Positions 8,762 through 16,621 of a stretch of DNA of 52,030 bases are shown here, piece after piece (position 1 is the stretch's first letter; the number at the start of each line of letters is the position of its first letter). A program made the position numbers and the translations under genes. The stretch is from Candidatus Thorarchaeota archaeon (GTDB lineage Archaea; Asgardarchaeota; Thorarchaeia; Thorarchaeales; Thorarchaeaceae): the NCBI GenBank assembly GCA_011364905.1, contig RDNZ01000010.1, positions 1-52,030 on the forward strand. The letters run 5' to 3'. Below the pieces are notes generated by a model. It was not told the origin of the DNA, searched no databases, and saw only the letters and a list, made by a program, of their open reading frames with translations.

Positions 8762-9790
8762 TTAACCCCTCGCTTCTTGTTCACGCTTCAAGCGTTCTTT
8801 CTCAAGATCTCGAATCCGTTTTGTTTTGTCATTCTCAGCCTTCTTGATTCGTTTTTCGACATCACGGATTCTCTTCTCTGCGTTGGAGATCTCTTTCTTT
8901 CTCCGATTCTCCGCATTCTTGTGTTCTTTGTTTGCATCGTTGTGCTCGTTTTTAGCCAGTTTCAGCTCACGTTCTAGACTTTCCGCACGAGTTCGCTTAG
9001 TTTCAGCAACGACAAGATACCGTTCAACTTCTTCATCGAGACGCGAGCGTATCTTATCGAACTCCGTCTTGAGTTGCCCGAGCTCAATATTGTAAGTCTT
9101 AATGTCAGCCTCCAGCAATCGTATTTTCTCATCCTTCGCGGGTTCAGGTGCGGCCATTGAAACCGAGGGCGCTGTGACAGGTGCAGGTGGTGCAACTGGC
9201 ATTTCTTTTGGAAGCGGTGGTTCAGGTTGCGAGAGAAGCGGTTTTTCCTCCTCAACTTCCTCCTCTTCCTCCTCGTACACCTCTTCGACCTCTTCCTCGG
9301 CCACGCCCTCTTCTTCCTCGTATTCCTCCTCCACCTCTTCCTCTTCTTCTACTTCTTCCACTTCTTCTTCTTCAAATTGTTCCTCTGGTGGAGGTTCGAC
9401 TACTGGTTCCGATGGGGCTGAAACGTCTTCGCTTCTGGATCGTGCTTCTGCAGCTTTGACCTTCTCCAATATATCTCGGACAACTTCCTTGCCTCTGTCG
9501 TGTTCCATATCACGGGGCGCAGTGGTTGATTCTTCTCTGTATCCCGTACTGGAGGGAGGCCGTTCCAAAGGTTCTTCACGTTCCATTTTGGCTTGCTCCG
9601 ATGCAACTTCACTTGGAAGTACATGCCGTGCTTCCGAAAAACCAGTTGTTTCTGTAATTGGTTCTTCCTCTGGTTCCTCAACTGATTCCTCAACCGCAGG
9701 TTCTTCCGGTTTTATTAATGATGCACCACAACGAGTGCAATACTTCCGCATCACATCGTTCGCCTTTCCACATTTTGGACATGTCTTAAT
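8762..9790 (-). CDS. Zinc-ribbon, acidic linker and coiled-coil protein, apparent ATT start
   Basis: With an ATT start at 9790 the protein has 342 residues and begins MKTCPKCGKANDVMRKYC.RC, a complete double-CxxC zinc ribbon (Cys 4, 7, 18, 21). A GGAG ribbon-gene ribosome binding site lies nine bases before the ATT. The first ordinary start codon, GTG at 9754, would delete the first CxxC pair. An in-frame stop lies a short distance upstream, so no ATG/GTG/TTG alternative rescues it. After the ribbon come about 90 polar residues, a strongly Glu-rich low-complexity block with Val spacing (roughly residues 130-185), a Pro-rich stretch, and a C-terminal coiled coil of about 110 residues rich in Lys, Glu and Arg. 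It has no membrane segment. The function is unknown; the build suggests a cytoplasmic scaffold. Confidence 0.8.
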   Translation of the reverse strand: MKTCPKCGKANDVMRKYCTRCGASLIKPEEPAVEESVEEPEEEPITETTGFSEARHVLPSEVASEQAKMEREEPLERPPSSTGYREESTTAPRDMEHDRGKEVVRDILEKVKAAEARSRSEDVSAPSEPVVEPPPEEQFEEEEVEEVEEEEEVEEEYEEEEGVAEEEVEEVYEEEEEEVEEEKPLLSQPEPPLPKEMPVAPPAPVTAPSVSMAAPEPAKDEKIRLLEADIKTYNIELGQLKTEFDKIRSRLDEEVERYLVVAETKRTRAESLERELKLAKNEHNDANKEHKNAENRRKKEISNAEKRIRDVEKRIKKAENDKTKRIRDLEKERLKREQEARG

Positions 9791-9862
9791 TTTGAACCAC
9801 TCCTGAATTGTAAGATAATATCAGCAAGTACGTATCTTTCTAAGATATACATTTGGCGTATA

Positions 9863-9874
9863 ATACTCATGAGT
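9863..9874. promoter_or_regulatory. Palindromic element, copy 1 (ATACTCATGAGT)
   Basis: A 10-bp perfect palindrome ACTCATGAGT lies 73-84 bases upstream of the ATT start of the zinc-ribbon gene. With flanks TAATACTCA/TGAGTGTTA the dyad extends to nine bases per arm with one mismatch. The same 12-mer recurs at 13483-13494 between the methyltransferase and TetR genes. Confidence 0.4.
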
Positions 9875-9972
9875 GTTATATCGTGATATCCGATAAAAAC
9901 GGACCAATTCTCTTATAGACATTCGATGAATCCTATATGGATTAGGAAGAAAGAACCATTAGAAATGCACGA

Positions 9973-10001
9973 GAGACAATGGCGAAGTAAGCCATTGCCT
10001 C
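9973..10001 (-). terminator. Hairpin downstream of amt
   Basis: CAATGGC (9977-9983) pairs with GCCATTG (9991-9997) and the stem extends by GAG/CTC after one mismatch. It lies 36 bases past the amt stop, and the minus strand continues with a pyrimidine-rich run, which fits a transcription terminator. Confidence 0.5.
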
Positions 10002-10036
10002 AAATAGAAACGACTAGACTAGTTTCCACTCTTGTC

Positions 10037-11278
10037 CTAGAGATATGCATCTTCGCCCAGCTGATCTTCGTCAAGGGAACTCTCTTCTACGTCTGTCACT
10101 CTGACGGGAGTCACCTTATTGATTAGCACGAGCATAACATAGGTGAACGCGAAAGCCCATACCATTGCCAACACAACGGCCGCTACCTGCATGCCAAAGA
10201 AGGCAAAACCACCAGCAAGAAGACCTTGAGCGCCTGCTGCATTGACCGATGTAGTTGCGAATACCCCCAGAAGGATCACACCGGTTCCACCGCCTATGCC
10301 ATGCACACCCCAGACATCTAGTGCGTCATCCCATTGTCGCTTGTTCTTGAACGAGATAGCAGCATAGCATATGATTCCTGCCAAGATACCAATAATAAAC
10401 GCTGCACCAGGGGTAACGTACCCTGCAGCAGGGGTGATAGTTGCAAGACCTGCAACTGCACCGGTCAAGAATCCAACAAACTTTGGTTTCTTCTCAAGAA
10501 CCCAAGCAAGTGCGAGCCATGTAGCTCCTGCTACAGAAGCGGCAACGTCCGTGTTGATGAAGGCAAGCCCAGTCACGGCGTTCACTGCTAGCTCGCTTCC
10601 TGCATTGAAACCATACCAGCCAAACCACAGTAGTCCTGTTCCCAGAGCAACTAGTGGAATGCTGTGTGGGCCCCTATCCTTAATTGTTCGTGGTCCAACA
10701 AAGAAGACTGACGCCAAAGCGGCGAAACCTGCTATGCAATGAACAACGATTCCGCCAGCAAAGTCTCGAACCCCAAGCTGATAAAGTAGTCCGTCACCCC
10801 AGATCATGTGAACAAATGGGAAGTATACAAAGAACATCCAAGCTATCAGGAAGATGAGATATGCCTTGAAGTCTACTCTGTTGGCAAAAGCTCCTGTTAT
10901 CAATGCAGGCGTGATTATTGCAAACATCATTTGGTATGCGATAAACACAAATTCAGGGATCTGACCATTCCCCGTAAAGACAGCCGTTGGAGCGACACCG
11001 TTCAAGAACGCTTTGTCCAAATTTCCTATGATTCCGTAGGTATCTCCACTAAAACAAAGTGAGTAACCTGCGATGAACCATATGATAGTCACCACGGACA
11101 GAGAAACAAAGCTCTGAATCATTATTGTTAGAACATTTTTCCGACCCACCAACCCACCATAGAAAAAGGCAAGCCCAGGAGTCATAAGCATTACAAGACT
11201 CGTTGCCAGAAGCATGAATCCAGTATTGCCAGTGTCGAACTGCAAAATCTGCAGTATCGCTTGTTCATACCCTATCAC
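10037..11278 (-). CDS. amt: Ammonium transporter (Amt family)
   Basis: The 413-residue membrane protein has about 11 hydrophobic segments. Family signatures are FFYGGLVGRKNVL near the N-terminus, DFAGGIVVHCIAGFAAL in the middle (the first pore His is in VVH) and the later pore His in VWGVHGIGGGTGVIL. It should conduct ammonium/ammonia across the cytoplasmic membrane. The GTG start is supported by GGTG six bases upstream. No PII (GlnK) gene adjoins it, although archaeal and bacterial amt genes are often paired with one. Glutamine synthetase is encoded about 39 kb away in this window. Confidence 0.96.
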   Translation of the reverse strand: MIGYEQAILQILQFDTGNTGFMLLATSLVMLMTPGLAFFYGGLVGRKNVLTIMIQSFVSLSVVTIIWFIAGYSLCFSGDTYGIIGNLDKAFLNGVAPTAVFTGNGQIPEFVFIAYQMMFAIITPALITGAFANRVDFKAYLIFLIAWMFFVYFPFVHMIWGDGLLYQLGVRDFAGGIVVHCIAGFAALASVFFVGPRTIKDRGPHSIPLVALGTGLLWFGWYGFNAGSELAVNAVTGLAFINTDVAASVAGATWLALAWVLEKKPKFVGFLTGAVAGLATITPAAGYVTPGAAFIIGILAGIICYAAISFKNKRQWDDALDVWGVHGIGGGTGVILLGVFATTSVNAAGAQGLLAGGFAFFGMQVAAVVLAMVWAFAFTYVMLVLINKVTPVRVTDVEESSLDEDQLGEDAYL

Positions 11279-11356
11279 AATTTACACCAGCAAGAAAGTT
11301 TGAGAAAAACACAGACCTCCCCCCCATTTAGATGTTCATGTATGGCGAGGAAATAG

Positions 11357-12751
11357 ATGCGATTGCGTATCATAAAGAGGCACAAAGAAGGCAAAAGATA
11401 CCTCACCGTCTCAATTTGCCCAAACCCATCTAGTCTGCATATAGAACTAGATTATATAGGTGAGATGACACTCACTTTCTTGGTCGTCGAGAGGATGGTC
11501 CCGCAGGAGACTGAAGCTAAGCTTTCCAGCAGATGGAAAAATAGTCAATTCATCCGTTTCTTTGGTCCAGCGCTTGTTGTGAGTGTTGCCTATGTCGATC
11601 CCGGTAACTTTGGGACTGCAATTGCATCCGGAGCAGTCTACGGATACGAGCTCCTCTGGGCTGTCTGGTTTGCCAGTATAATGGCAATGTTGCTGCAGTA
11701 CCTCTCAGGCAAAATTGGAATTGCAACAGGCCAAAGCATGCCTGAATTGGTGCGTGAGAAACTGAAGTCGAATTCGAAAGTTGTCGCATACTGGCTTTCA
11801 TCGGAACTATTCGCCATAGCCACAGATTTGGCAGAGTTCCTTGGCGTCGCTCTCGCGCTTCACCTACTTTTTGGAATTCACTTACTGTTGGCTGCGGCTA
11901 TCGCATCTTTTGATGTTGTGATCATTTTCCTTCTGGCTGGAAAACGCTTTAGACGTGTTGAGATGCTTATTGGGGTTCTTGTTTCAATCATAGGAGTTGG
12001 TTATGTCTATGAATTATTCATTACACAACCTAACTTGGCGTCTATTGCCTTCCACAGTGTTACGCCGATTCTAACTCGGGACGCTGTGCCCCTAGTCGTT
12101 GGGATAATAGGTGCAACAGTAATGCCTCATGCTTTGGCAGTACATTCGTGGCTAACAAAGAACAAGTTGACCAAAGGTGACCAAGAAGAGAAACATAGAC
12201 TTCTGAGGTATCATAAGATCGATAATGTTCTAAACCTGTCAATTGCTGGATTTGTAAACGCTGCAATCTTGATCATGGCTGCTGCAGCCTTTAGTGGCAG
12301 TTCAGTTGGCACAGTCGAAGAGGCATACTACACACTTGCGCCACTCTTTGGCATGTTCGCAAGTGTAGTATTCGGGATAACCCTCCTCGCATCTGGAATT
12401 TCGTCTTCGATGACAGGTGTGTTGGCTGGCCAGGCATTGATGGAGGGCCTCTTAGGAAGACGTATCCACCCCTGGTTGAGAAGAATAGTTGTGCGTGGAA
12501 TCAATGTTGTGCCAACCATGATTGCTATTTATTTGGGATTCAACGCCTTGGACTTGCTTGTTTATAGTCAGATTATTCTGAGTCTGTTGATACCGGTTCC
12601 GTTGATACCAATCATCTATTTGACAAGTAAAAGGAACATAATGGGACCATTCGTCAACCGACGCGTCACAACTGCTCTTTCTCTTGTGTTTGCAACTTTA
12701 ATCCTGGTTTTCAATGCGTATTTCCTAATACAAACAATCCTTCTACTATGA
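11357..12751 (+). CDS. Nramp-type divalent metal transporter
   Basis: The core is a typical Nramp/MntH protein with about 11 membrane segments: DPGNFG in the first helix supplies the metal-binding Asp and Asn, and MPHAL in the sixth supplies the Met and His region. It should import manganese, iron or a similar divalent cation with protons. The start is uncertain. ATG at 11357 has GAGG six bases upstream but adds about 46 residues of non-family sequence; ATG at 11465 (behind GGTGAG) or 11495 gives a more ordinary N-terminus, MVPQETEAKLSSRWKNSQF in the last case. The gene is divergent from amt with 78 bp between them. No DtxR-type regulator is adjacent. Confidence 0.93.
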   Translation: MRLRIIKRHKEGKRYLTVSICPNPSSLHIELDYIGEMTLTFLVVERMVPQETEAKLSSRWKNSQFIRFFGPALVVSVAYVDPGNFGTAIASGAVYGYELLWAVWFASIMAMLLQYLSGKIGIATGQSMPELVREKLKSNSKVVAYWLSSELFAIATDLAEFLGVALALHLLFGIHLLLAAAIASFDVVIIFLLAGKRFRRVEMLIGVLVSIIGVGYVYELFITQPNLASIAFHSVTPILTRDAVPLVVGIIGATVMPHALAVHSWLTKNKLTKGDQEEKHRLLRYHKIDNVLNLSIAGFVNAAILIMAAAAFSGSSVGTVEEAYYTLAPLFGMFASVVFGITLLASGISSSMTGVLAGQALMEGLLGRRIHPWLRRIVVRGINVVPTMIAIYLGFNALDLLVYSQIILSLLIPVPLIPIIYLTSKRNIMGPFVNRRVTTALSLVFATLILVFNAYFLIQTILLL

Positions 12752-12844
12752 TCGAGTGTCAAAGAGAAGAAATAGGCAAAAGAACAACGGATGATGTCTA
12801 CGTTTGGGTAACTCAGAGCTCTGTTAGATCATTTGCCTCCGATA

Positions 12845-13462
12845 TTATTTCCTTAATCGAGGGAAGAAGCGACCAGTTCTCTTCATATACTCAGAGTATT
12901 CTTCGCCAAATGTTTCTAGCAGCATCTGCTCTTCCTTCCTCGCTATGAATGGAAAAGGGATGATAAGAAGCACTGCAAAGCCTATGACCAGCAGGTTAGC
13001 AGTCAATAGCGACACGCCAAAAGAAAACGCGCTGAGTACTGTGTACATTGGATGACGAACACTAGCATACGGTCCGTCTGTGATTAGTAAGTGGCTTTCT
13101 TTGATCTGTAGACAAGGTGAGTATTGACGATCCAGTGTTTTGTGAATCCACCAAAGAAATGGTACGCTTACCAATCCTAGCAGGAAACCAATCCAGTGTG
13201 CAAATGCAGGATAATCTGGGATCTGAGACCATGCAAACCACGGCGGATTAAGAAGGTATAGAATGATTGAGACAAAGTAGCCAAGAACTGCAATGCTGAC
13301 AACCACCTCAGCTTTACCAAATGCCTTTCGTTCTTGGACTGCAGCTGGCTCATCGCGTTTTGGCTTAGCAAATCGATAGTAACCTCTGACAACAAAGAAT
13401 AGCGCGTAAAGAGCGACAAAGAGAACCCTGTAGAAAATCGCATCAGCCATGAATTTGCACAT
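12845..13462 (-). CDS. Isoprenylcysteine/phospholipid methyltransferase-like membrane protein
   Basis: The 205-residue protein has about five membrane helices and the C-terminal signature of the ICMT/PEMT/NnrU-like superfamily: GPYASVRHPMYT, then a helical hairpin and EEQMLLETFGEEYSEYMKR near the end, which form the S-adenosylmethionine site in this family. Prokaryotic members methylate various lipids or thiols, and their substrates are mostly unknown. The ATG at 13462 is used; a second ATG lies four codons inside. It is divergent from the TetR gene over a 112-bp gap, so TetR control is likely. It ends convergently about 93 bp from the Nramp gene. Confidence 0.8.
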   Translation of the reverse strand: MCKFMADAIFYRVLFVALYALFFVVRGYYRFAKPKRDEPAAVQERKAFGKAEVVVSIAVLGYFVSIILYLLNPPWFAWSQIPDYPAFAHWIGFLLGLVSVPFLWWIHKTLDRQYSPCLQIKESHLLITDGPYASVRHPMYTVLSAFSFGVSLLTANLLVIGFAVLLIIPFPFIARKEEQMLLETFGEEYSEYMKRTGRFFPRLRK

Positions 13463-13482
13463 CCTATGAGTGATAATAATCC

Positions 13483-13494
13483 ATACTCATGAGT
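13483..13494. promoter_or_regulatory. Palindromic element, copy 2 (ATACTCATGAGT), candidate TetR operator
   Basis: The same 12-mer as at 9863-9874 lies in the short divergent promoter region between the methyltransferase and TetR genes, 21 bases upstream of the former. An additional ATGAGT half-site occurs at 13466-13471. Position and symmetry fit an operator; which protein binds is inferred only from adjacency. Confidence 0.45.
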
Positions 13495-13574
13495 CAAAAT
13501 AAATACTAATAAGTCATTTTAACCTTGTCAGTTACGCAATGTTCCGCTCAATTGACCAAGGAGAATGAAATGAG

Positions 13575-14171
13575 ATGCCAAAGGTAGTGCCTGAGTACAA
13601 GGAGAAAGCGATGAGAACCATAATCGAAGCTGGTGCATATGCATTCACCGAGAAGGGATACCATCAAACAAAGATGGATGACATTGCAAAAAAGGTGGGT
13701 GTCAGCAAGGGAGCGATTTATCAATATTTCAAGAGCAAGGAGCAGCTCTTTTTCGAGGTCATAGAATTCATTTTGGAATCTCAGAAGGATGAGGTGATGT
13801 CAATCATACTTTCCAATGACCTTATGAGAATCGCTTCAGCGGAATTTTTCGAAACGAAGATTGAACGGGTTAGTCAAACACGCGCCTTTGGACTTGATCT
13901 TTTCATTGAAGCTTCCAGAAATGATGCATTTAGAGAAAGAATAACTGAAATCTATCAGAAAAGCTATGATGAGCTCATAGAGCACGCAAAAGACCTGAAG
14001 AAGAAAGGGATTATCAAGAAAAATGCGGATGTAGGTATTATCTGGAGAGGCATCGTTGCTTTACGTGATGGTCTCCTCAGCTCTGTAAGTTTTGGAGCAG
14101 ACGTATCAGATGCGAAGAAGACTTGGGAGGAAGTGACCACTATACTTCTCAAAGAAATCCTTGTTGAATAG
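13575..14171 (+). CDS. TetR-family transcriptional regulator
   Basis: The 198-residue protein has an N-terminal helix-turn-helix of TetR type (MDDIAKKVGVSKGAIYQYFK at about residues 34-53, the recognition helix ending in the YQYFKSKEQLF signature) and an all-helical C-terminal ligand/dimer domain resembling TetR_C members. It is probably a ligand-responsive repressor. A GGAG lies 11 bases before the ATG. The divergent methyltransferase gene is its most probable target. Confidence 0.92.
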   Translation: MPKVVPEYKEKAMRTIIEAGAYAFTEKGYHQTKMDDIAKKVGVSKGAIYQYFKSKEQLFFEVIEFILESQKDEVMSIILSNDLMRIASAEFFETKIERVSQTRAFGLDLFIEASRNDAFRERITEIYQKSYDELIEHAKDLKKKGIIKKNADVGIIWRGIVALRDGLLSSVSFGADVSDAKKTWEEVTTILLKEILVE

Positions 14172-14396
14172 TAAGGCGGATGAAATGACTACATCATCTG
14201 GGATTAATGAGTTCAGCTTCCGACGACCAAGGTGAAAAGAGGCGGAGATTGCGGAAATATCCGTTCGCAGCGAGATTTGAGGCATAGACCTAATCCGTAC
14301 TTAAGTAGACCTGTAAAGAACCATATCCTTTTCAGAACTGAAACATTGCGCTAGTGGTATTCATCTTCAACGGAAGTCAACTCTGGAGGCGATGAT

Positions 14397-15323
14397 ATGA
14401 GCATAGTCAGATGTCCATTCAATTTCGATAGAGACCTAGATAGAGTGCGTGAGTTCCTGTTAGAAGTCTACAATTCTGCAGGGGCGCTACATTACCTAGT
14501 TCCAACGAAGATTGAGAACCAGAAATACGGACCATGTGGCAACGACTACTCTCCCAAGGACGACGAAGCAATTAAGATCTGGAAACAATCCGGCAAAGAC
14601 CGCGCTGATATCGTTGCAGTGTCTCATCGTGGCTCATCAGCAAACTACCACATTGAGATTCACCCTGACTACAAAGACCTAGAGCGGGAGCTGTTTCTAG
14701 AGATTGAGAAACTCGAGAGCAGCATTTCACCAGAGCCGAATGCTCGAATGTATATGTATACAGTTGGACCCGATTCTGAGAGAGCCTCGATCTTGACAGA
14801 CATGGGTTACGAAGATTATGGTCTTCACGAATACAACTACCGGGGCCCCCATGACAAACCAACCCCTAGAAATCCTCCACCAGATGGATTCACATTAAGA
14901 GGGCTTGAGGGCGAGGAAGATTATCCTGACTTTATCAAGGTGGTTGGATCGGTCTATGACCACTGCCGCCAATACATGACTCTCCAGAAAATGAAATTCA
15001 TGACACAGGCAGAGTTCTATCATAGAGACCTCAACCTAGTAATGATTAATCATGATGGTAGTTTTGTTGGGTTCTGTATGTATCGTTTAGATCCGTTGAC
15101 AAGAATCGCAGAGATGGAAGCACTCGGAGTCCACCCCGATTTCGAGGGTTGGGGATTGGAGAGCGCCTTGCTCACAGAGGGATTGAGGAGGCTGATGACG
15201 TATCAACCGAATTTCGTTTGCGCAGTTGAGATTGATGTGTCAGAGCAATTGAATCAATTTCTTGAATCAGCGGGCTTTGTTAGAAGTGTGACCATGAATC
15301 AGTGGGGTAGGTTGATTAACTAA
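14397..15323 (+). CDS. Tandem GNAT-fold acetyltransferase-like protein
   Basis: The 308-residue protein looks like two GNAT modules. The N-terminal half (residues 1-160) begins FNFDRDLDRVREFLLEVYN and lacks a clear acetyl-CoA motif. The C-terminal half has the canonical motif region RIAEMEALGVHPDFEGWGLE at about 240-259, with a degenerate Q/RxxGxG loop (FEGWGLES), followed by LNQFLESAGF near the end. It may acetylate a small molecule or be a regulatory GNAT-like protein; the loop deviation leaves activity uncertain. GGAGGCGAT immediately upstream gives a strong ribosome binding site for ATG at 14397. It appears monocistronic. Confidence 0.8.
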   Translation: MSIVRCPFNFDRDLDRVREFLLEVYNSAGALHYLVPTKIENQKYGPCGNDYSPKDDEAIKIWKQSGKDRADIVAVSHRGSSANYHIEIHPDYKDLERELFLEIEKLESSISPEPNARMYMYTVGPDSERASILTDMGYEDYGLHEYNYRGPHDKPTPRNPPPDGFTLRGLEGEEDYPDFIKVVGSVYDHCRQYMTLQKMKFMTQAEFYHRDLNLVMINHDGSFVGFCMYRLDPLTRIAEMEALGVHPDFEGWGLESALLTEGLRRLMTYQPNFVCAVEIDVSEQLNQFLESAGFVRSVTMNQWGRLIN

Positions 15324-15329
15324 TCAGTG

Positions 15330-15345
15330 AGTATTTGTCAATACT
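15330..15345. terminator. Short hairpin between convergent genes
   Basis: AGTATT and AATACT (15330-15335 and 15340-15345) form a 6-bp AT-rich stem with a four-base loop, seven bases after the GNAT stop. It is weak, so only a possible terminator. Confidence 0.25.
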
Positions 15346-15407
15346 TAAAGTCCATAAAATAGCCAAGATTTTATCTAGAGTAAGTGGAAAGACGCTGTCA
15401 TTAAGAC

Positions 15408-15593
15408 TTACTCAATTTCTTCTTGTCGTCCTAAGTCCATTTCGAAATCAGGATACTTTGACTTCTTATTCTTCTTCTTTTCGGAGGTCTTAACTTGGTC
15501 TTTACTAAATGCAAAATAAAGACCGACAATAATAATGGCAAATATGACTGCAGGTATATACTGGAAGAAATAGTCAAGCCATTCAATTTGCAA
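15408..15593 (-). CDS. Small single-pass membrane protein
   Basis: The 61-residue frame encodes one N-terminal hydrophobic helix (YIPAVIFAIIIVGLYFAF) followed by a Lys-rich segment and an acidic tail (DFEMDLGRQEEIE). The sharp split between helix and charged tail is typical of real small membrane proteins and hard to get by chance. The start is weakly supported: TTG at 15593 has its nearest G-rich element about 15 bases upstream. I do not recognise a family, and no neighbour suggests a role. Confidence 0.5.
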   Translation of the reverse strand: MQIEWLDYFFQYIPAVIFAIIIVGLYFAFSKDQVKTSEKKKNKKSKYPDFEMDLGRQEEIE

Positions 15594-15786
15594 TGGTAAC
15601 GTGTCAATCCCCCTGATAATACCATTTCACAACCAAATAAACTCTATTCTCCTGTTGAGTAACTAGTAATAATGGCAGGAAAAATCGGAATTCAGAATCA
15701 ATCAGTATAGCAGCATTGCTGCTCCAGTCTAATACCTACGACAAGAAATATACAGAGATTGCTCGTCTTATTTTTTGGTAATCAGT

Positions 15787-16488
15787 ATGTCCGGTCTTCA
15801 TTCTTTTGGTGAGAATATCTGGATTGTTGAAGGGCCTTTGGTCCGTGATATGCGCGCGTGGTTCACAACACGAATGACTATAGTGAAGCTTAGTAGTGGA
15901 TCGGTGTGGATAGAATCACCGGTACCTGCATCACCCGACACCATGGAAAGCATAGCAGAGATAGGACCTGTCAAATATCTTGTTGCAGCAACAATGCGGC
16001 ACGTTTGGAGATTGGATAACGCCCGTACGCAGTTTCCAGACGCACAATTGTGGGTCTGTCGACGGACCCGTCTTACATTGCAGCATGGTGAACTGCCAAT
16101 TACAGGTATCTTGACAGATACACCTCCACCGGATTGGGCGGATGACTTTGAACAGCTTGAATTCAAGGGCAACCGATTTTCATCAGAAGTTCTATTCTAT
16201 CACAAAAAATCACATACAGTTATCATAGGCGATCTCATCGCATCAAATAAGAAAATCAAAGGAAAGCCGCTATCCAATTTTATTTTCAGACTCGGAGGAG
16301 TGTTATATCCCAAGGGAGGTGTAAGTCGAGACATCAGGATGTCTTTCAGGGACCGCGATTTGGCTCGACAATCACTAGAAACACTCCTCTCGTGGGACTT
16401 TGACAGATTGATTATTGCCCACGGTGACTGCATTGAGACCGGTGCAAAGTCCTATGTAGAGGAGAAATTCCAGTGGCTTAATCATTAG
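15787..16488 (+). CDS. DUF4336 protein (metallo-beta-lactamase-like fold)
   Basis: The 233-residue protein follows the DUF4336 pattern throughout: HSFGENIWIVEGP at the start, TIVKLSSGSVWIESPVP, GPVKYLVA..., PPPDWADDFEQLEFKG and then FYHKKSHTVIIGDLIAS. The family is related to metallo-beta-lactamases but lacks the HxHxDH motif; here the region that usually contains the family histidines reads ATMRHVWRLD. A late His is kept in IIAHGD. The enzymatic role of this family is not established. I use ATG at 15787 rather than a TTG four codons earlier; neither has a strong ribosome binding site, so translation may be leaderless. Confidence 0.78.
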   Translation: MSGLHSFGENIWIVEGPLVRDMRAWFTTRMTIVKLSSGSVWIESPVPASPDTMESIAEIGPVKYLVAATMRHVWRLDNARTQFPDAQLWVCRRTRLTLQHGELPITGILTDTPPPDWADDFEQLEFKGNRFSSEVLFYHKKSHTVIIGDLIASNKKIKGKPLSNFIFRLGGVLYPKGGVSRDIRMSFRDRDLARQSLETLLSWDFDRLIIAHGDCIETGAKSYVEEKFQWLNH

Positions 16489-16580
16489 TAGAAACTAGAT
16501 GGAAAACCGCACGTCGGCAGATAGTACAGGCACATTGTTTGAAAGCGCACACATCAGTTGTGTCAATTAAAACAGAAGTG

Positions 16581-16602
16581 TTGGTGGCGGTCTAGCCACC
16601 AA
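16581..16602 (-). terminator. Strong hairpin between convergent genes
   Basis: TTGGTGGC (16581-16588) and GCCACCAA (16595-16602) make a perfect 8-bp stem with a six-base loop. It is 20 bases downstream of the minus-strand stop at 16622 and about 90 bases past the DUF4336 stop; a T-containing tract follows on the minus strand. Confidence 0.55.
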
Positions 16603-16621
16603 CTGCAAGCGCAATAAAGGA

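Noticed and set aside
9240..9375. Trinucleotide-like repeat as a satellite or regulatory array
   Set aside because: The CTT/CTC-rich pattern is explained by Glu codons in the coding sequence of the acidic linker.
9102..9806. Long Ser-rich open frame on the plus strand opposite the zinc-ribbon gene
   Set aside because: It is the antisense of the Glu-rich and Pro-rich parts of the minus-strand gene; low-complexity GAA/GAG codons read as Ser/Leu on the other strand. No start context or family pattern.
15709..15723. AGCAGC/GCTGCT hairpin with a three-base loop upstream of the DUF4336 gene
   Set aside because: A 6-bp stem of this kind is expected by chance several times in the window and has no positional support.
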